A DNA stretch of 64,000 nt from Filobasidium wieringae. Taxonomy: Eukaryota > Basidiomycota > Tremellomycetes > Filobasidiales > Filobasidiaceae. Where the stretch lies: NCBI GenBank assembly GCA_001600055.1, contig BCIV01000018.1, forward strand, positions 310,001-374,000, in the 5' to 3' direction. Numbering within the stretch: position 1 is the stretch's first letter; every line of letters starts with the position of its first letter. This document shows positions 1 through 10,573 of the stretch, piece after piece. A program made the translations under genes and the position numbers. The notes beneath the pieces are model-generated. The model ran no database searches. It was given only the letters and a program-made list of their open reading frames with translations, and was not told where the DNA came from.

Positions 1-57
1 TGTTGTCAGATACTGGGAGAAAACTGTGATTGTGAGCACTAAAACTATTTGCATCAG

Positions 58-914
58 TTGGACTTCTCCTTGGAGACGGAAGAGTTTGGAGCAAAGAAAG
101 TGATCGATCTCAAGGAAGGTGGATCGCAGATACCAGTCACTGAGGAGAACAAGGAGGAATATGTCCGTTTAGTGGTCGAACACCGATTAGAAACCTCAAT
201 TCAGAACCAAGCCAAGGCGTTCCTAGAAGGCTTCTACGAGTGAGTCGGCGCCTTGTTTCAGCTGATGAATGGATGGGAGTTTTGATACAATATGTTTTCT
301 TAGTGTGATCCCCCGTAAACTAGTTACCGTCTTTGATCCTGATCAGTTAGAACGTAAGTACAAAGATGTTTTGTTCCTCGATTCGACTCAAGAGTGCTGA
401 TGTTTTTTATACTCAGTTCTGATTTCCGGTGTGTCTAACATTGACGTGGACGAACTGAAGAACTCTACGCAGTAAGTCCACTTCCAGCTGACTTTTCCTT
501 AATTCGCTCTTACCATGTTGCCCCGGAAAGACTGCACGGATGGAAGAACAGCGATGCAGAAATCACCTGGTTCTGGAGAGCTCTACGCAGTTTCTCCCAA
601 GAGGAGAAGGCGAAATTTTTGATGTTTGTTACCTCGTCATCACGAGTACCTTTAGGAGGTTTCACACAGCTGCAGGGAAGCACCGGGATCCAACCTTTCC
701 AGATTCACAAGGTTCGTGCATTGCCTCCTCAATTACCCTTTGCTATGGACTAACGGCCGCTTCCGATGCTTAGCTTTACCGAGAGAATGTCTTACCTAGT
801 AGTGCGACTTGTTTCAACGAGTTGCTGCTTCCCTCCTACCCAAGCTATGAAGATCTCCGTAGCAAGCTCATGACCGCCATTTCGGAGGGAGCGGGGCATT
901 TCGGTCATGCTTAA
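58..914 (+). CDS. TOM1: HUWE1/Tom1-type HECT E3 ubiquitin ligase, C-terminal part
   Basis: Only the C-terminal ~200 residues of a HECT ubiquitin ligase are in the window; the gene continues past the left edge. Five exons join in frame (58-239, 304-353, 417-471, 531-711, 774-914). The joined frame carries HECT hallmarks: IPVTEENK, FLEGFYDVIPRKL, LLISGVSNIDVDEL, WFWRALRSFSQEEKAKFL and, in the last exon, LPSSATCFNELLLP, whose Cys would be the ubiquitin-thioester residue. Family knowledge: IDVDEL after LLISG and WFWRALRSF point to the HUWE1/Tom1 branch rather than Rsp5 or Hul4, but the diagnostic N-terminal regions lie outside the window. The protein ends in HFGHA, close to the usual GFGLA-type tail. 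It would transfer ubiquitin to nuclear or cytoplasmic substrates. The gene is convergent with the Mei2-like gene, with under 200 bp between stops. The acceptor at 57 is clear, but the upstream donor is not visible. Confidence 0.85.
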
Positions 915-1100
915 TCCTTATTGAAATCGCCTTACGACAGACTGCTACTATTCAGACACACTGTAACCAAGCCTATGTAACGACCTCATGAAATGTTTTA
1001 TCTATACATCATTGTTCAGCATATACAAGTAGCATGCTAACGAGTCTGTTATATTTGGAAACAGCGATCGCTGAACGGTTTCGTTACAGCACATGCCCAT

Positions 1101-4100
1101 CTACCCTGCCCCAATCGTAAACTTTGGTGTCCTGTTGCGCAAAACCTTGAGGCTCTTTGTTGTAACGAACTTTGTTGGGCTACCAAAGTGACGGCATTCA
1201 GTCTATGCCCAATACATCATCTTATAAAGGGAACGTACCGGAGGAAAGGATTCTTCCTCTCCATCTGCATTGAGGATAATAGGTCGCCACTCCTTGGCCG
1301 CTTGCATGACCGTGGAGTTTCTGCGTGGTCGATTCATCTAATGAACAGATAGCGCAACACGATAGAAGTATTGATGAACTACTGACCTGAAATGAGCTAC
1401 TAAAGCCTCGTGCCCTCTGTAAAACAAACAAGTCAGCAAGGAAACGAATATATCCGTGCTGAGCAGGGATTTACTGTATGGTCGCGTAAGACATCTGTGA
1501 TCAATTAATATAAGCAGATGGGACGTTTCAGAATCTATCGCTTGGACTTGCTTGGAGAACTTTCTCGCTCATAAATACATTCCATTTCTGGCCAAGTCGG
1601 TGGCGCGCGAACAGTTCGAGTTCCCGTAAAGAGCGAAAGTTCACAAAGCCGTACCTGCGTTGGGAAAGTTGGGTCATGGCAGTACTATCGTGTTGAAGAA
1701 GAAGACTGGAAAGCTTACGCCACATTGCACTGGAACTCCCAATCAAATCTGAGATAGGCGAAAGTGACTCCTCCAGGAACTACCTACACGTACATTGAAT
1801 CGTATTTCCGTTTAGCAAATTATGAAAGGTAATGTACAGCAAACTTACTTCGTGTATAGCTTCTATAAGCTGATCACGACTTAATTTGTTCTGCTCGATG
1901 TATCGTCAGTTTACGATTCTCTCTTCAGCGATTGTATTCTGTCTACCGGGATACTGTCAGGACGGTTGTGTATTAGTCCCTCGTGACTGTTCAACCGTGT
2001 GCGTTACTCACTCCTTGATCATCACTGTCGTCCTGGAGTCCAGACCTGAAGCAAGACGGATCAGTGTTGCTACTTGGACGGGCAGAGCCGCTAGATCTAC
2101 CTCTCTGCAGCTTTTCTAGTGAGAACCTATAAGCATGAGGAACTTCCTGCTTGTACCTGACCGAATCTTGACCTTTAGTAGGCGGCGGAGGGCCTCTCCA
2201 GTCGTCGGATCGCGTGTTCGCGGGGGATTTCAGTGAGTTGAAAGAAACGAGTTTCGAGATAGGAGAAGCGGACGAGCCCGTGGCAAGACCTCGACTTGGA
2301 GTAGTAGGCGTGTCGCCAAAGATATCGATGGAATCAGTGTGCCTGGGCGTGGTGAAGAGTGCTCGCTCGTATGATTCCCATCTTTTCCGCTCTTCCCTGA
2401 TTGCGTCTATCAGATCTTCCTTACACAGCTCACCAGGTGTCGAATAGATTGACCTTTCGGCTATCGACGGACGGGAAGGGGTACAAATGTCAGAACGCTT
2501 GCGTGAAGGCGTTTCCGGTAGTAACGAAGGCAGAAGCGCTCCGTGGCGTTGCTGAGGAGGAGTATACAGGCCAAGAGTGTTCTTGCCAAATGGCCCTTGA
2601 TGGCCTTGCTTTGGTGAGGTATATGGGTGAGGTTCGTTTTGCCCTTCCAGGTATAGCTCGACGGAGACTTCAAGGCCTCCGAACTCGGATCCTTGAAACG
2701 TCTTCAAGACCGACTGAGTGTCGGTCGTGTTTTCTAGCTTGGCTATGTACGCCTTATGAAGTAAATCAATGGATCAATACTTCCCTGCTGTAGCAATCCA
2801 ATCTAGAATGGTTGCTCACTTCTTTCCCGTCGAACCGAAAATCGTTTAGCGTTCCAGCCGCCTTCAAAGCTTGCTATCGTCAAGAAAAACCACCAGAAAT
2901 CAGTTCTCCACTCCTCCGCTAGAACTCTTTGACCAAACATACCATTAAACTCTGTTCGACATTCTGAGTAATCTCTCCATGAACTGTGATCTTGATAGAC
3001 CCTTCCGCATATTCGAGATACCCTACGACAGGCTCCCCAACGATCTGTGAACCAAAGTCCGTTTATCAGCCTGATGCTTGCCTGATCGGACTGTGGCAGG
3101 GACTCACATCATAAACCGTTTTGCAATCGAGCCTATACCAACTCAATTTCTCATCCCGTGTTTCCTTCCCATCCTCATTATCGCTATCCTCCATGTGAGC
3201 GGGAAGTGACAATCCACTCGGAACCATATGAGAGGCTTCTTTTGTACGTCTGAGTTGGATCATGTTGTGCGAGATGCAATCGATGAGTCTCTGGGTATCA
3301 TTAGATGTGCGCGTAATGACAATGATCTATTACGTTGGATCGAACAATAACCAGATCAGTATTAGGGGTTAGGGTTCGGGATCCGAGGCTTGAAAGTAAC
3401 TGACGAATCCGTAAACCGGTTGATACTTGAAGACCAAACCCTCATAGCGGACGTGTTTCTGTTCGGAAATGGTGTGTCAGTGAGGGATCTCGACCAGTAA
3501 TAGGTTTAGGACGAAGGTGGGCGAGACAACGAGTTTCTTACCTTGATCCTAGCACTCAATTCTTCGGAAGTCATCTCTTTATCTACTCCAGTGATCTATG
3601 CAACCGAAATTTAATCTTTCCAATCGATAGATCGACGCAGAGAATTGCCAATGCACTTACTAGCAGATACTTCGAAACCCCTATCATGCTCCTCTCCCCC
3701 CTCATAGCTTCCCTCGCCACATCCCCAGCTCTGATGAGCTCTTTGTTTCGTTTGATTGCCAATGGACTCTCGGGGGATGCCATCGATCTAAACGGTGCTC
3801 GGTTGTAGACGGATTGTCGAGGCGGAGTAACGTAAGATAGGTTGGTCGAGGGGAGGGGGACGGAGGGTTTGACAGGGGTGGTTAAGAACGGATTCTTTCC
3901 CTCATCCGGAGACGCGGATACCACAGGTAAAGTCTTGTGTACGGCAGGAGGAGCGGTCGAAGCAGTAGGTCGAAGGTGAATCGGAAGTAAACTTCTTCGC
4001 TTCTCATCCTGTAAGATTTTGTCCGATATGCCTTGTTGAGGAGCGGGAAGGTTGACTACGGGTTTACGCAGGCTTTGGGGCGGTTTTTTGTGGATGGGGG

Positions 4101-4357
4101 AATAGAAAGGGTCAAACTCGATCAAAGTGTCTGAAAGTGGGTAGTTGTAACTGTTTTCGCACAGGTGAAAGACGATCAGAGGGCTTGTCCGGTTTGAAAC
4201 GCGGGATCAGATGAACGGGATCGAACCTTTTCTTCTCCTCCTTTTTGTTTCGGAAATCTATCAATCCTTCCCAGCCATCTTGGTGAACTAAAGTCTTATC
4301 GGGATCTACCGGTAACGGTTGAGCGTGGCCGACCGGAGTGAAAGGCGGGGTGGACAT
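1101..4357 (-). CDS. Mei2-like RNA-binding protein with C-terminal RRM_2
   Basis: Reconstructed from about a dozen exons. The start ATG at 4357 opens MSTPPFTPVG; the stop is TAG at 1103-1101. Order: a disordered N-terminus; an RRM-like segment (KYLLITGVDKEMTSEEL, with YGFIIVITR further on, 3700-3300); a second RRM-like segment (SIKITVHGEITQNVEQSL, about 3000-2800); a disordered linker; then the Mei2-type RRM3. RRM3 is recognised from SRTTVMIK, NKLSRDQLIEAIHE, VVPGGVTFAYLRFDWEFQCN, YGFVNFRS, GQKWNVFMSEKVLQ, MSYATIQGHEALVAHFRNS. Family: Mei2 proteins bind RNA and drive meiosis in fission yeast. Oddities: one RRM3 intron is GC-AG (1551-1495). At the intron 2011-1891 the two flanking RRM3 exons cannot be joined in one frame with GT-AG sites, so an indel, an error or an unusual splice is present. 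Exon 1 also uses a weak donor (GTCTTT). Product class is well supported; exact exon structure is not. Confidence 0.75.
1495..1551 (-). other. GC-AG intron in the Mei2-like gene
   Basis: The exon ending in EKVLQ is followed by GCAAGT, and the next exon resumes as MSYATIQ after GATCACAG. Reading through instead gives a stop within seven codons and loses the conserved SEKVLQ-x-SYA run of Mei2 RRM3, so a GC donor is needed. GC-AG introns are a known minor class. Confidence 0.7.
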
Positions 4358-5890
4358 GTTTGCAAGTAGGAGGTTGGTCGTAGTTGTCCGTAAGAGATGG
4401 GTAATGATGTCAAGCTTCAAGCTTCAAGCTTCAAGGTTGACAAGCGGCAAGTGGATGATGGACAAAAGTTCGATGTTCTTTCACAGCTTTCAGATGTCGA
4501 AAGAGTTAAAGTGGAAGGGAGAGAAGAAATCGAACGAAATGCCAGAGGAGCGGGGGACTATATATACGATACGCGATGTCGAGGAGATACAATCGCCACC
4601 TCGCTACACCTCTCGTACACTGAGTGAGCGAATAATCTGCGATCGAGTCCAATCACCTCTTTTTTGGCATTCATCTTGCTGACGTTGAATCTCCGAGAAG
4701 GGTTCAACTAACGAAAGGAAGAGCGAAACACAGCCATCGCATCCGAAACGATGTCACCTATCAACTTCAACTTGTGTCATCAGGTCATCTGATTGATATA
4801 AACCGTCCAACGTGTGGTATGACGCTTCCCAGAACGAAAGGTTGAAACGCACACTCTCGGACTCTCGGACCATTTTTATGGGAAACCCTAACTCTGTGGG
4901 ATTCAGGATGTCATCGTGCACCTTTGATGGCAATAATGTCGCACGGAAATGATCAATCTGCCTAATAGCTAGTCCCTTTCGAATGGAATATGACTCACTG
5001 CCCAACCGAAAACGTACCATTCTAGCTCGATCAGCCAATGGCGAAAGGAAACGCCTTAGATCCACTTCATCCCGCCTCTTCTCCTGGAATCGTTGATGAG
5101 CATGATGAGACAGGCAGGCAGGTTACTTGCGCTTGGCTCCACAATACATGCAGGAGAGTTTTGACCCTCCTTTCGAAAATCTCAAATCATTCGTGTGCTC
5201 TATCGGGTCCGTTTACACGTGCCCAACCGAAAAGGCGGTGCAGTGAAACAGACTCATCTGGAACATAAATTCCTCAGCGTTCCAACTATTTCCCAAGGAC
5301 GATCAGTCTGATCTCGAGCCAGTGCCCGGGACCCTCCCGCTCGGACAATTCGCTTAGATCTGAATAGCTCGCAGATCTGCGCTCAAGCGATCAGCGGAGG
5401 CGCCCATTTGATGTGCCGAGCTGAGACATGAGACATGAAACTTTTTCTCTCCGGGCACCGGAAGCGATTCTTGGGGATCGTCCGATTCGGGGATAGAAGA
5501 TCTGCGGTTTCGCTTGTGACGGATTTGAGATCGGTTGTTCTGCCAGTTACATTAGGATATTAGGAGCAATGGTTCTTCCGCGCGTTCGCGTTTCAGCTGG
5601 TCACCGGAAGCTATTAGTCGAACCCATTCAATGTGCTCCTTCTCATCTCTTACAGTCAATCTCCGAGAACGTCACAGTCGAGTATCTCGAAAGCTCGAAA
5701 TGATGCATTGAAGAAAAAACTACTGGAACCGGGGTTGTTCGAAGAGGCATGAGAGATTAGCGAATCGTTGAGTCGGGCAGCCACGCATGCACATGTGCTT
5801 CAAGTCAAATTGTCTTCAGTCAAATCGTCTATGGCTTCGAGGTAGTCATCGGGATTCATGAAGCGAATACACATTGGATTGAGCAACGGT
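4358..5890. other. gene-free stretch upstream of the Mei2-like gene
   Basis: About 1.5 kb with no gene I can support. It should contain the promoter and 5' UTR of the Mei2-like gene and the 3' flank of the orphan gene ending at 5891. A 103-codon minus frame at 4754-5065 begins with GTG and has no recognisable motif. A short CAAGCTT tandem lies at 4411-4435. Confidence 0.5.
4411..4435. repeat. short CAAGCTT tandem repeat
   Basis: Three and a half head-to-tail copies of CAAGCTT lie about 55 bp upstream of the Mei2-like start codon, in the presumed promoter or 5' UTR. No known regulatory meaning; each copy contains a HindIII-type palindrome. Confidence 0.8.
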
Positions 5891-6652
5891 TCAACATATG
5901 TTATCCTTTCTTTTCCATTGCTCCAATAATCTGTCGCTATGATCAACGAAATACGTAACTGCGTCTATCCAATCCTCATCCAGACCTTCTCGGTTCTTGT
6001 GAGCCATCATGGTAAAGCGGATGCCGTGATCATCCAATTTGGAGGCATAATGGTGGGCTATGCTCATTAGGATTTTCAACCAATCTGGAATTTGTAGAAA
6101 GAGTGACTGTTCTTCATGTTTGAACAGATCGTCCAACCTTTTGATCTGGTCTGGAGCTAGTGAGGCATGAGGGACCAGCTTTTTGTATAACCAGATCTTA
6201 ATTTTCAAATCCCCGTGATCTATCTTGAACGACTCAGGAGCTAGATTTAATGACTTGTCCCAGTCCGCTGTGAGACGTGCTATTTTCTGTTCTGGCAGTG
6301 AATCTTTGGGTACATCCTCAAGATCGATGAGGAAGCGCTTGGCTTGAGGTAGCTCTCCCTCATCACATAAAACCTTTGAGACGAGGAGAACACCCGCTTT
6401 AGTGGATGCAGTAGACGCAGCTGAACGTAAACTGGACGTGAACGTATGGAAAGTAGAGGTGGCCGTATTCGAGGCCGAGGAAGTCATTCCGGTAAAGGAT
6501 GGGCTTCCAAAAGAGGACGCTCGGCTGGAATAATCCAGAGTGTCGGTTGATTTCTCATCTGAGCCACTATCAGACCGGATAGAGACCGGTCGGGCTGTAG
6601 TCTGGAGTAAAGGAGTCTTCTCATCAGGGGGTGTTTGCTTGATGCTAGACAT
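5891..6652 (-). CDS. orphan protein A (253 aa), paralogue of the next gene
   Basis: A single open frame of 253 codons with ATG at 6652. I do not recognise the family. Residues 1-80 are rich in Ser, Thr and Pro and look disordered (EKTPLLQTTARP near the start). Residues about 85-253 are charged and helical. The C-terminal 70 residues (IPDWLKILMSIAHHYAS through EDWIDAVTYFVDHSDRL) match the same region of the neighbouring gene at 7007-7663 in spacing and key positions (I-P, K-I, S-I, D-W, Y-F, D-R-L). No signal peptide or membrane segment is evident. It is one of several same-strand orphan genes in this window. The intact frame and the paralogy argue that it is real; no function can be assigned. 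Confidence 0.7.
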   Translation of the reverse strand: MSSIKQTPPDEKTPLLQTTARPVSIRSDSGSDEKSTDTLDYSSRASSFGSPSFTGMTSSASNTATSTFHTFTSSLRSAASTASTKAGVLLVSKVLCDEGELPQAKRFLIDLEDVPKDSLPEQKIARLTADWDKSLNLAPESFKIDHGDLKIKIWLYKKLVPHASLAPDQIKRLDDLFKHEEQSLFLQIPDWLKILMSIAHHYASKLDDHGIRFTMMAHKNREGLDEDWIDAVTYFVDHSDRLLEQWKRKDNIC

Positions 6653-7006
6653 CTCTGCGTGTACTCGAGTACAGGGTGATGATCAACCTCAGGGAGACTC
6701 AGGGTAACTCTGAGTCTTACATACGCGAGAGTCTGAACACGCTCCTTTCATTGTGTTAGTTTACCCCTTAAAGCCTGTCTATCGCCGAAGAAAGCACACA
6801 TAACGTTAGAACCTCTCCCGCAAGCTCAGATCTCCAGAGGGGGTTATCTCTCTTGAAATAAGAAACTTGTTCGTGAGATAGATCACGGTTTACCGTACCT
6901 GGCGGGCAATCGATACTTGTATTTGCCGCGCGAACACAGCGACCCTTAGCGTATCATTTACACGAGCGCATCTTTGCTTTCAAACACCAGTCACACATGC
7001 TTTCTA
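6653..7006. other. spacer between two orphan paralogues
   Basis: 354 bp between the two minus-strand paralogues. It presumably holds the promoter of the gene starting at 6652 and the 3' flank of its neighbour. No open frame or repeat stands out. Confidence 0.5.
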
Positions 7007-7663
7007 TCATGAGATTTCCCTTCCTTCTTTCAGTTGTCTGTCTAAACGATCCTGGTTTGGGAGGAAATAGGCCAAAACTTTCCTCCAGTCCTTGCTAAAC
7101 CCCTTGCTAATCAGCGAGAACACAATAGTTTTAAATTCGTCGTCTTTCTTGTGCCTGCTACCTGTATGATCATAGACCTGGCCGATACTGAGGAAGATCT
7201 TGTAAGAGCTTGGTATTTCAAAAGAGTTCAATCGCTTGGTACACTCCTTTAGACCCGCCCAAAAGGCTTCTTCAGCGTCCGTCATCTCTGTGCTAGGACT
7301 GACGCAATCTATCTGCTGCTTCAAGCTCTTATGATTGATGCGTTGGCCAAAGGAGTTTGGTGAGAGCTCGGTAGACTGAGCAGTTTCCTGCATTAAAACC
7401 TGATATCCCATGCTATAGCCAGATTCCCTTCTTTTTCCGCTCGTATTTCTTCCTGAGACATTGCACAAGTGGCTCGAAGGAGGATACGCATTATGACCTA
7501 AACTGTCTGATGAGGCGTACGACTTTAAACTCGAACTGCTGAAACTCAGCAGAGGTTGCAGCGATTCTGAAGACCCTGTCGACTATTTGTTGGCGGTGGG
7601 CAAGGGGATGAGATCACAAACTTTCACGTAGCTACGAGATTCTTACGGCATATAAGGGGCCAT
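7007..7663 (-). CDS. orphan protein B, paralogue of the 5891-6652 gene
   Basis: Two-exon model. Exon 1 is the short MAPYMP (ATG at 7661-7663). A GTAAGA donor and an acceptor TTTCAG near 7540 then lead into SSSLKSYASSDSLGH and the long frame ending at 7007. Without this exon the long frame has no ATG before residue ~20. The product has a Ser-rich N-terminus and a charged helical C-terminus. The last 65 residues (IPSSYKIFLSIGQVYD, KDWRKVLAYFLPNQDRL) align with the C-terminus of orphan protein A, including D-W, Y-F and D-R-L. The family is unknown, with no membrane segments. The first exon is my inference; an alternative start at an internal ATG (MGYQVLMQ) is possible. Confidence 0.6.
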
Positions 7664-8583
7664 TGAAGAAGGAGGAAGGCATGTTGAGTACAGATGAGTC
7701 ATGCGAATGGGCCTTCTGTGAGCTCTGTTGCCCCAATCCTTTTCATAGAAAGAACGAGCTTTGAAGCGCTCCTTTCAGGAAGAACTCAACGCCTTTCAAC
7801 CCGTCATACCCGCCCATCTAACTTCACTGATTTTGTCTTCTATCTCGATCTTGACCTTCACAATTCTATACTGTATACTGAGCTGCGAAGTACGTCATGT
7901 GGACGACGATGGAGAGTTGGGAGATGGTTTGCCATTTATAATGCGACTCGCGCTGATTTGGAAGGCCCCAGCTCGCATGGGCACCCGCAGGAAGGTCACA
8001 TGTGAAAGGTCAATCGAACATATTTCCCGATGTTCGCTGCCTTGAACCTAAGCCCTTAGGCAAGCACAAAACAATCGACAGCCAGAGATCGATGGGCCTA
8101 TAGTGTAGCATTTCCGAAGCGCTTGTTGTTGAGCAGTGATGCGTAAAAATCGTTGCTATTCCTCCAATGCGATCCGTTGATATCACTTGATACTAGTCAG
8201 GTGTCGATGCCAACATTGGAGTTATTATACAGCATCCAACAGCAACAGAGTTGGGGGCTGGTCATTCCAATTGAGTATCTAGTTTTGTCTGGTGACGCGA
8301 ATCCTAAGCTAGAGGCTGTAACTAAAAAAAACTGAGTTGAACGAATCATGGCGTTGTTTGACGAATGTAAGTCGGCGTATAATCACTGATCTTGAAGTGG
8401 CCATCCTACTGTAATCGTTCCTGGGACTGAGGCACTTCTGATAGATGACACTAACGCGCACGCAAAGCCAGCACATCGCGACAATGATCTGTTATCAGAA
8501 TTTCTTTGCTCATCTCAAATTCAGCATATTGAGTTCCGTCACGAGACATTGGCACTCGATACAAGGGCTAATCCGCTAATACC
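7664..8583. other. gene-free spacer
   Basis: About 0.9 kb between two minus-strand orphan genes. Plus-strand open frames exist (7694-8005 and 8153-8335), but the first starts only 30 bp from the divergent gene, the second has no ATG start, and neither shows a family motif. I regard it as flanking sequence, possibly decayed coding DNA. Confidence 0.45.
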
Positions 8584-9239
8584 TCATTTCCGTCTAGTCC
8601 CTGAGAGGCTGGTGCTCATAGCCTTGTCATCTTCATACCATGCCAGTAAGACGCAGAAGCGAAAGCTGATCTTGTCAACTTGAGTAGTGTCCTCCTGCAC
8701 TCTGTCAGTGAGATCAGTAATCATACGCGCATCGGAGTCCGAATACTCTGGAACGAGAAGGCGAGCTAAGATGAGATAATTCTCGGAAGATTTCCTCATT
8801 TCTGGGGTTTCCTCCTGGAAGATGTTATGGAGGATGTCGTCTCTGGCACTCAAAAATGCCTCATTGTATCGAGGTTCGTCTTCGAAGCTCTGGCAAAGTG
8901 AGTTGCGTTTCATATAAGCTTCAAGCGATTTCTTCAATTCGTCTGAGTTCCTCAAAATGTCGACAGCGCGAGCGTGCAATTCTTCCAAAGTGGCAGTGCG
9001 TCGGGCTTGCCTCTCAGTCTCGTCCGATGACATGGTCGTCGGAGAGGGGTCATGGACACAGCCGGGTTGACACTGACAGACAGTTCGAAAAGCACATAAG
9101 AAACAGAACTTGTTAGGCAATGGGAAGGACTTACAAGACTACTCATAGTTCTATCAGCACCACAAGAGGAGCGAGGATAGAATGATCCATAGATGGATGA
9201 AGACCTTGAGCTGATGCTACTTTTCTGGAAACCTGACAT
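8584..9239 (-). CDS. orphan protein C, Ser-rich N-terminus and helical C-terminus
   Basis: Exon 1 starts at ATG 9239 (MSGFQKSSISSRSSS). It ends at a strong GTAAGT donor near 9134; the acceptor TGTCTGTCAG rejoins the frame at CQPGCVHDPSPTT, followed by MSSDETERQARR and a helical segment (LEELHARAVDILRNSDELKK) to the stop at 8584. The N-terminal third is Ser/Thr-rich with a few Cys; the rest is acidic and helical. The C-terminal block (ENYLILARLLVPEYSDSD, KISFRFCVLLAWYEDD) faintly resembles the C-terminal block of orphan proteins A and B in hydrophobic spacing, so it may be a distant third member. No known domain, signal peptide or TM segment. Function unknown. Confidence 0.6.
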
Positions 9240-10573
9240 GGTGTGTTTAAGATGGGCTATAAATCGAATTCAAGAGTTAGTTTACGCCCACGAATTTCCC
9301 ATTATTTATAGCTGAGCGTGTGTTTTGCCTGCTACCTCATCGCAAGGATCAACGCAGTAGCCCTCGAGTCCAAATCCGTAATCATCTTCGCCTGATAATC
9401 CCTACTTACTTCCTTTGTGGTCTTGAAGACGCTTAACGGCATTGTCAGAGAAGGTGGTCACACCAGAAGATTCGTAGCACTCGATCTAGGAAGCGGCACA
9501 CGGATCGTCATATCCTTCAGAATCTGATATCGCGCCTTCTTATCCAGGAAGAAGGAACCGCAAAGGAGCTTTCAGACCGAGCAGAAGTAGCTGTATTGAT
9601 TATTCAAGTTAACCTTCTGAACAAGTTTCCCGTTCTTCATCCGTGAGATTTTAGGATTCCATAACCCACTCTCGAGAGGAAAAGATCAGGGCAACAAGTA
9701 AGCTACAACCCCCCCGTCCCCTTCCGCCTGGAGCTTGAAAGGGCTTCTTTGAATAGGCTAGAGATCAATTAAGCTTCCTCCTTTCATGCTTCTATTCTCA
9801 GGTAGGATCGCGTTTGTGGATACGGCGGAGCATGTGATCCATACTAGCCATCGTAGCGACCCTGTCCGCCCAGCTTGGCCATGGCGTCCACCGTTTCTTG
9901 TAGTTACGATTTTATAGTGTTGCCGTCTCGGTCGAGACAAATCAAATGTACCCCGGCTCGACATCGAAACGATTTCATCAAAGCGACCATGCGCTTTAAG
10001 GCTTGCCGACTCATCTTGGGCCTGGCAGAGCGCTCATGACAGGGTCCATAAGCTTATGTTGTATGACGACCCTTATCCCATGGGAGGACCCTGCGCCATT
10101 CTGCAAGGCGGTACCACTAGGGACCGTAGACATATGCCCGACATGTTGGCGTGTCCACCCTACTGGAGAAAACAACCTCCAGCATTCACCTACATGTTCC
10201 CTCTAGACCAGAAATTTTACAAAGATACCTGTGGTGGAATGTGATGACTCATGACCAACGCCAGGTACATATACATGACTCGCAAGGCCTCAATTGACTT
10301 ACATCCGCACACACTACACATTTCAGCCTGATTCAACAATTCTCGTTTTGGAGTGAGCTCGTTCCGCGAGTTGGAGAAGAAGACAGGTCTCTTCCGGCCT
10401 AGAGACATTGCTTTCCTTGCGCAAACCCCATTCGGTATTTGACGATGGCTCGTCCCGAAATCGTGCGATGTATGCATTGAAGTTTCGAGCGCTTCTTATT
10501 GTTCTTACAAGTGTAATCTCCTCGATCAACCGACGTCCCCTCGTTCTTAGTCAAAATCGGTAAGTGTTCAGAT
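9240..10573. other. gene-poor spacer
   Basis: About 1.3 kb between orphan protein C and ARD1. Apart from one doubtful plus-strand exon-like frame (10056-10244) I see no gene, RNA or clear repeat. Small frames on both strands lack plausible starts or splice partners. Confidence 0.45.
10056..10244 (+). CDS. doubtful 62-codon frame, possible terminal exon
   Basis: A plus-strand frame beginning at an ATG and ending KFYKDTCGGM. Its composition looks protein-like (Pro, Tyr, Cys, Met-rich; PPYWRKQPPAFTYMFPLDQ). The frame stays open upstream to a TAG at 9915-9917, and an acceptor-like TGACAG lies just upstream of 10043. It could be a terminal exon, a small secreted-type protein fragment or chance. 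I found no convincing upstream exon. Confidence 0.2.
   Translation: MLYDDPYPMGGPCAILQGGTTRDRRHMPDMLACPPYWRKQPPAFTYMFPLDQKFYKDTCGGM

Noticed and set aside
3360..3378. TTAGGGGTTAGGG, telomere-like
   Set aside because: Only about two units, inside an intron of the Mei2-like gene; too short to call an interstitial telomere.
4754..5065. 103-codon minus frame
   Set aside because: Begins with GTG, no family motif, no splice partner found.
7694..8045. Two overlapping plus-strand frames, one with a hydrophobic segment
   Set aside because: One starts with TTG, the other only 30 bp from a divergent start codon; no conserved features.
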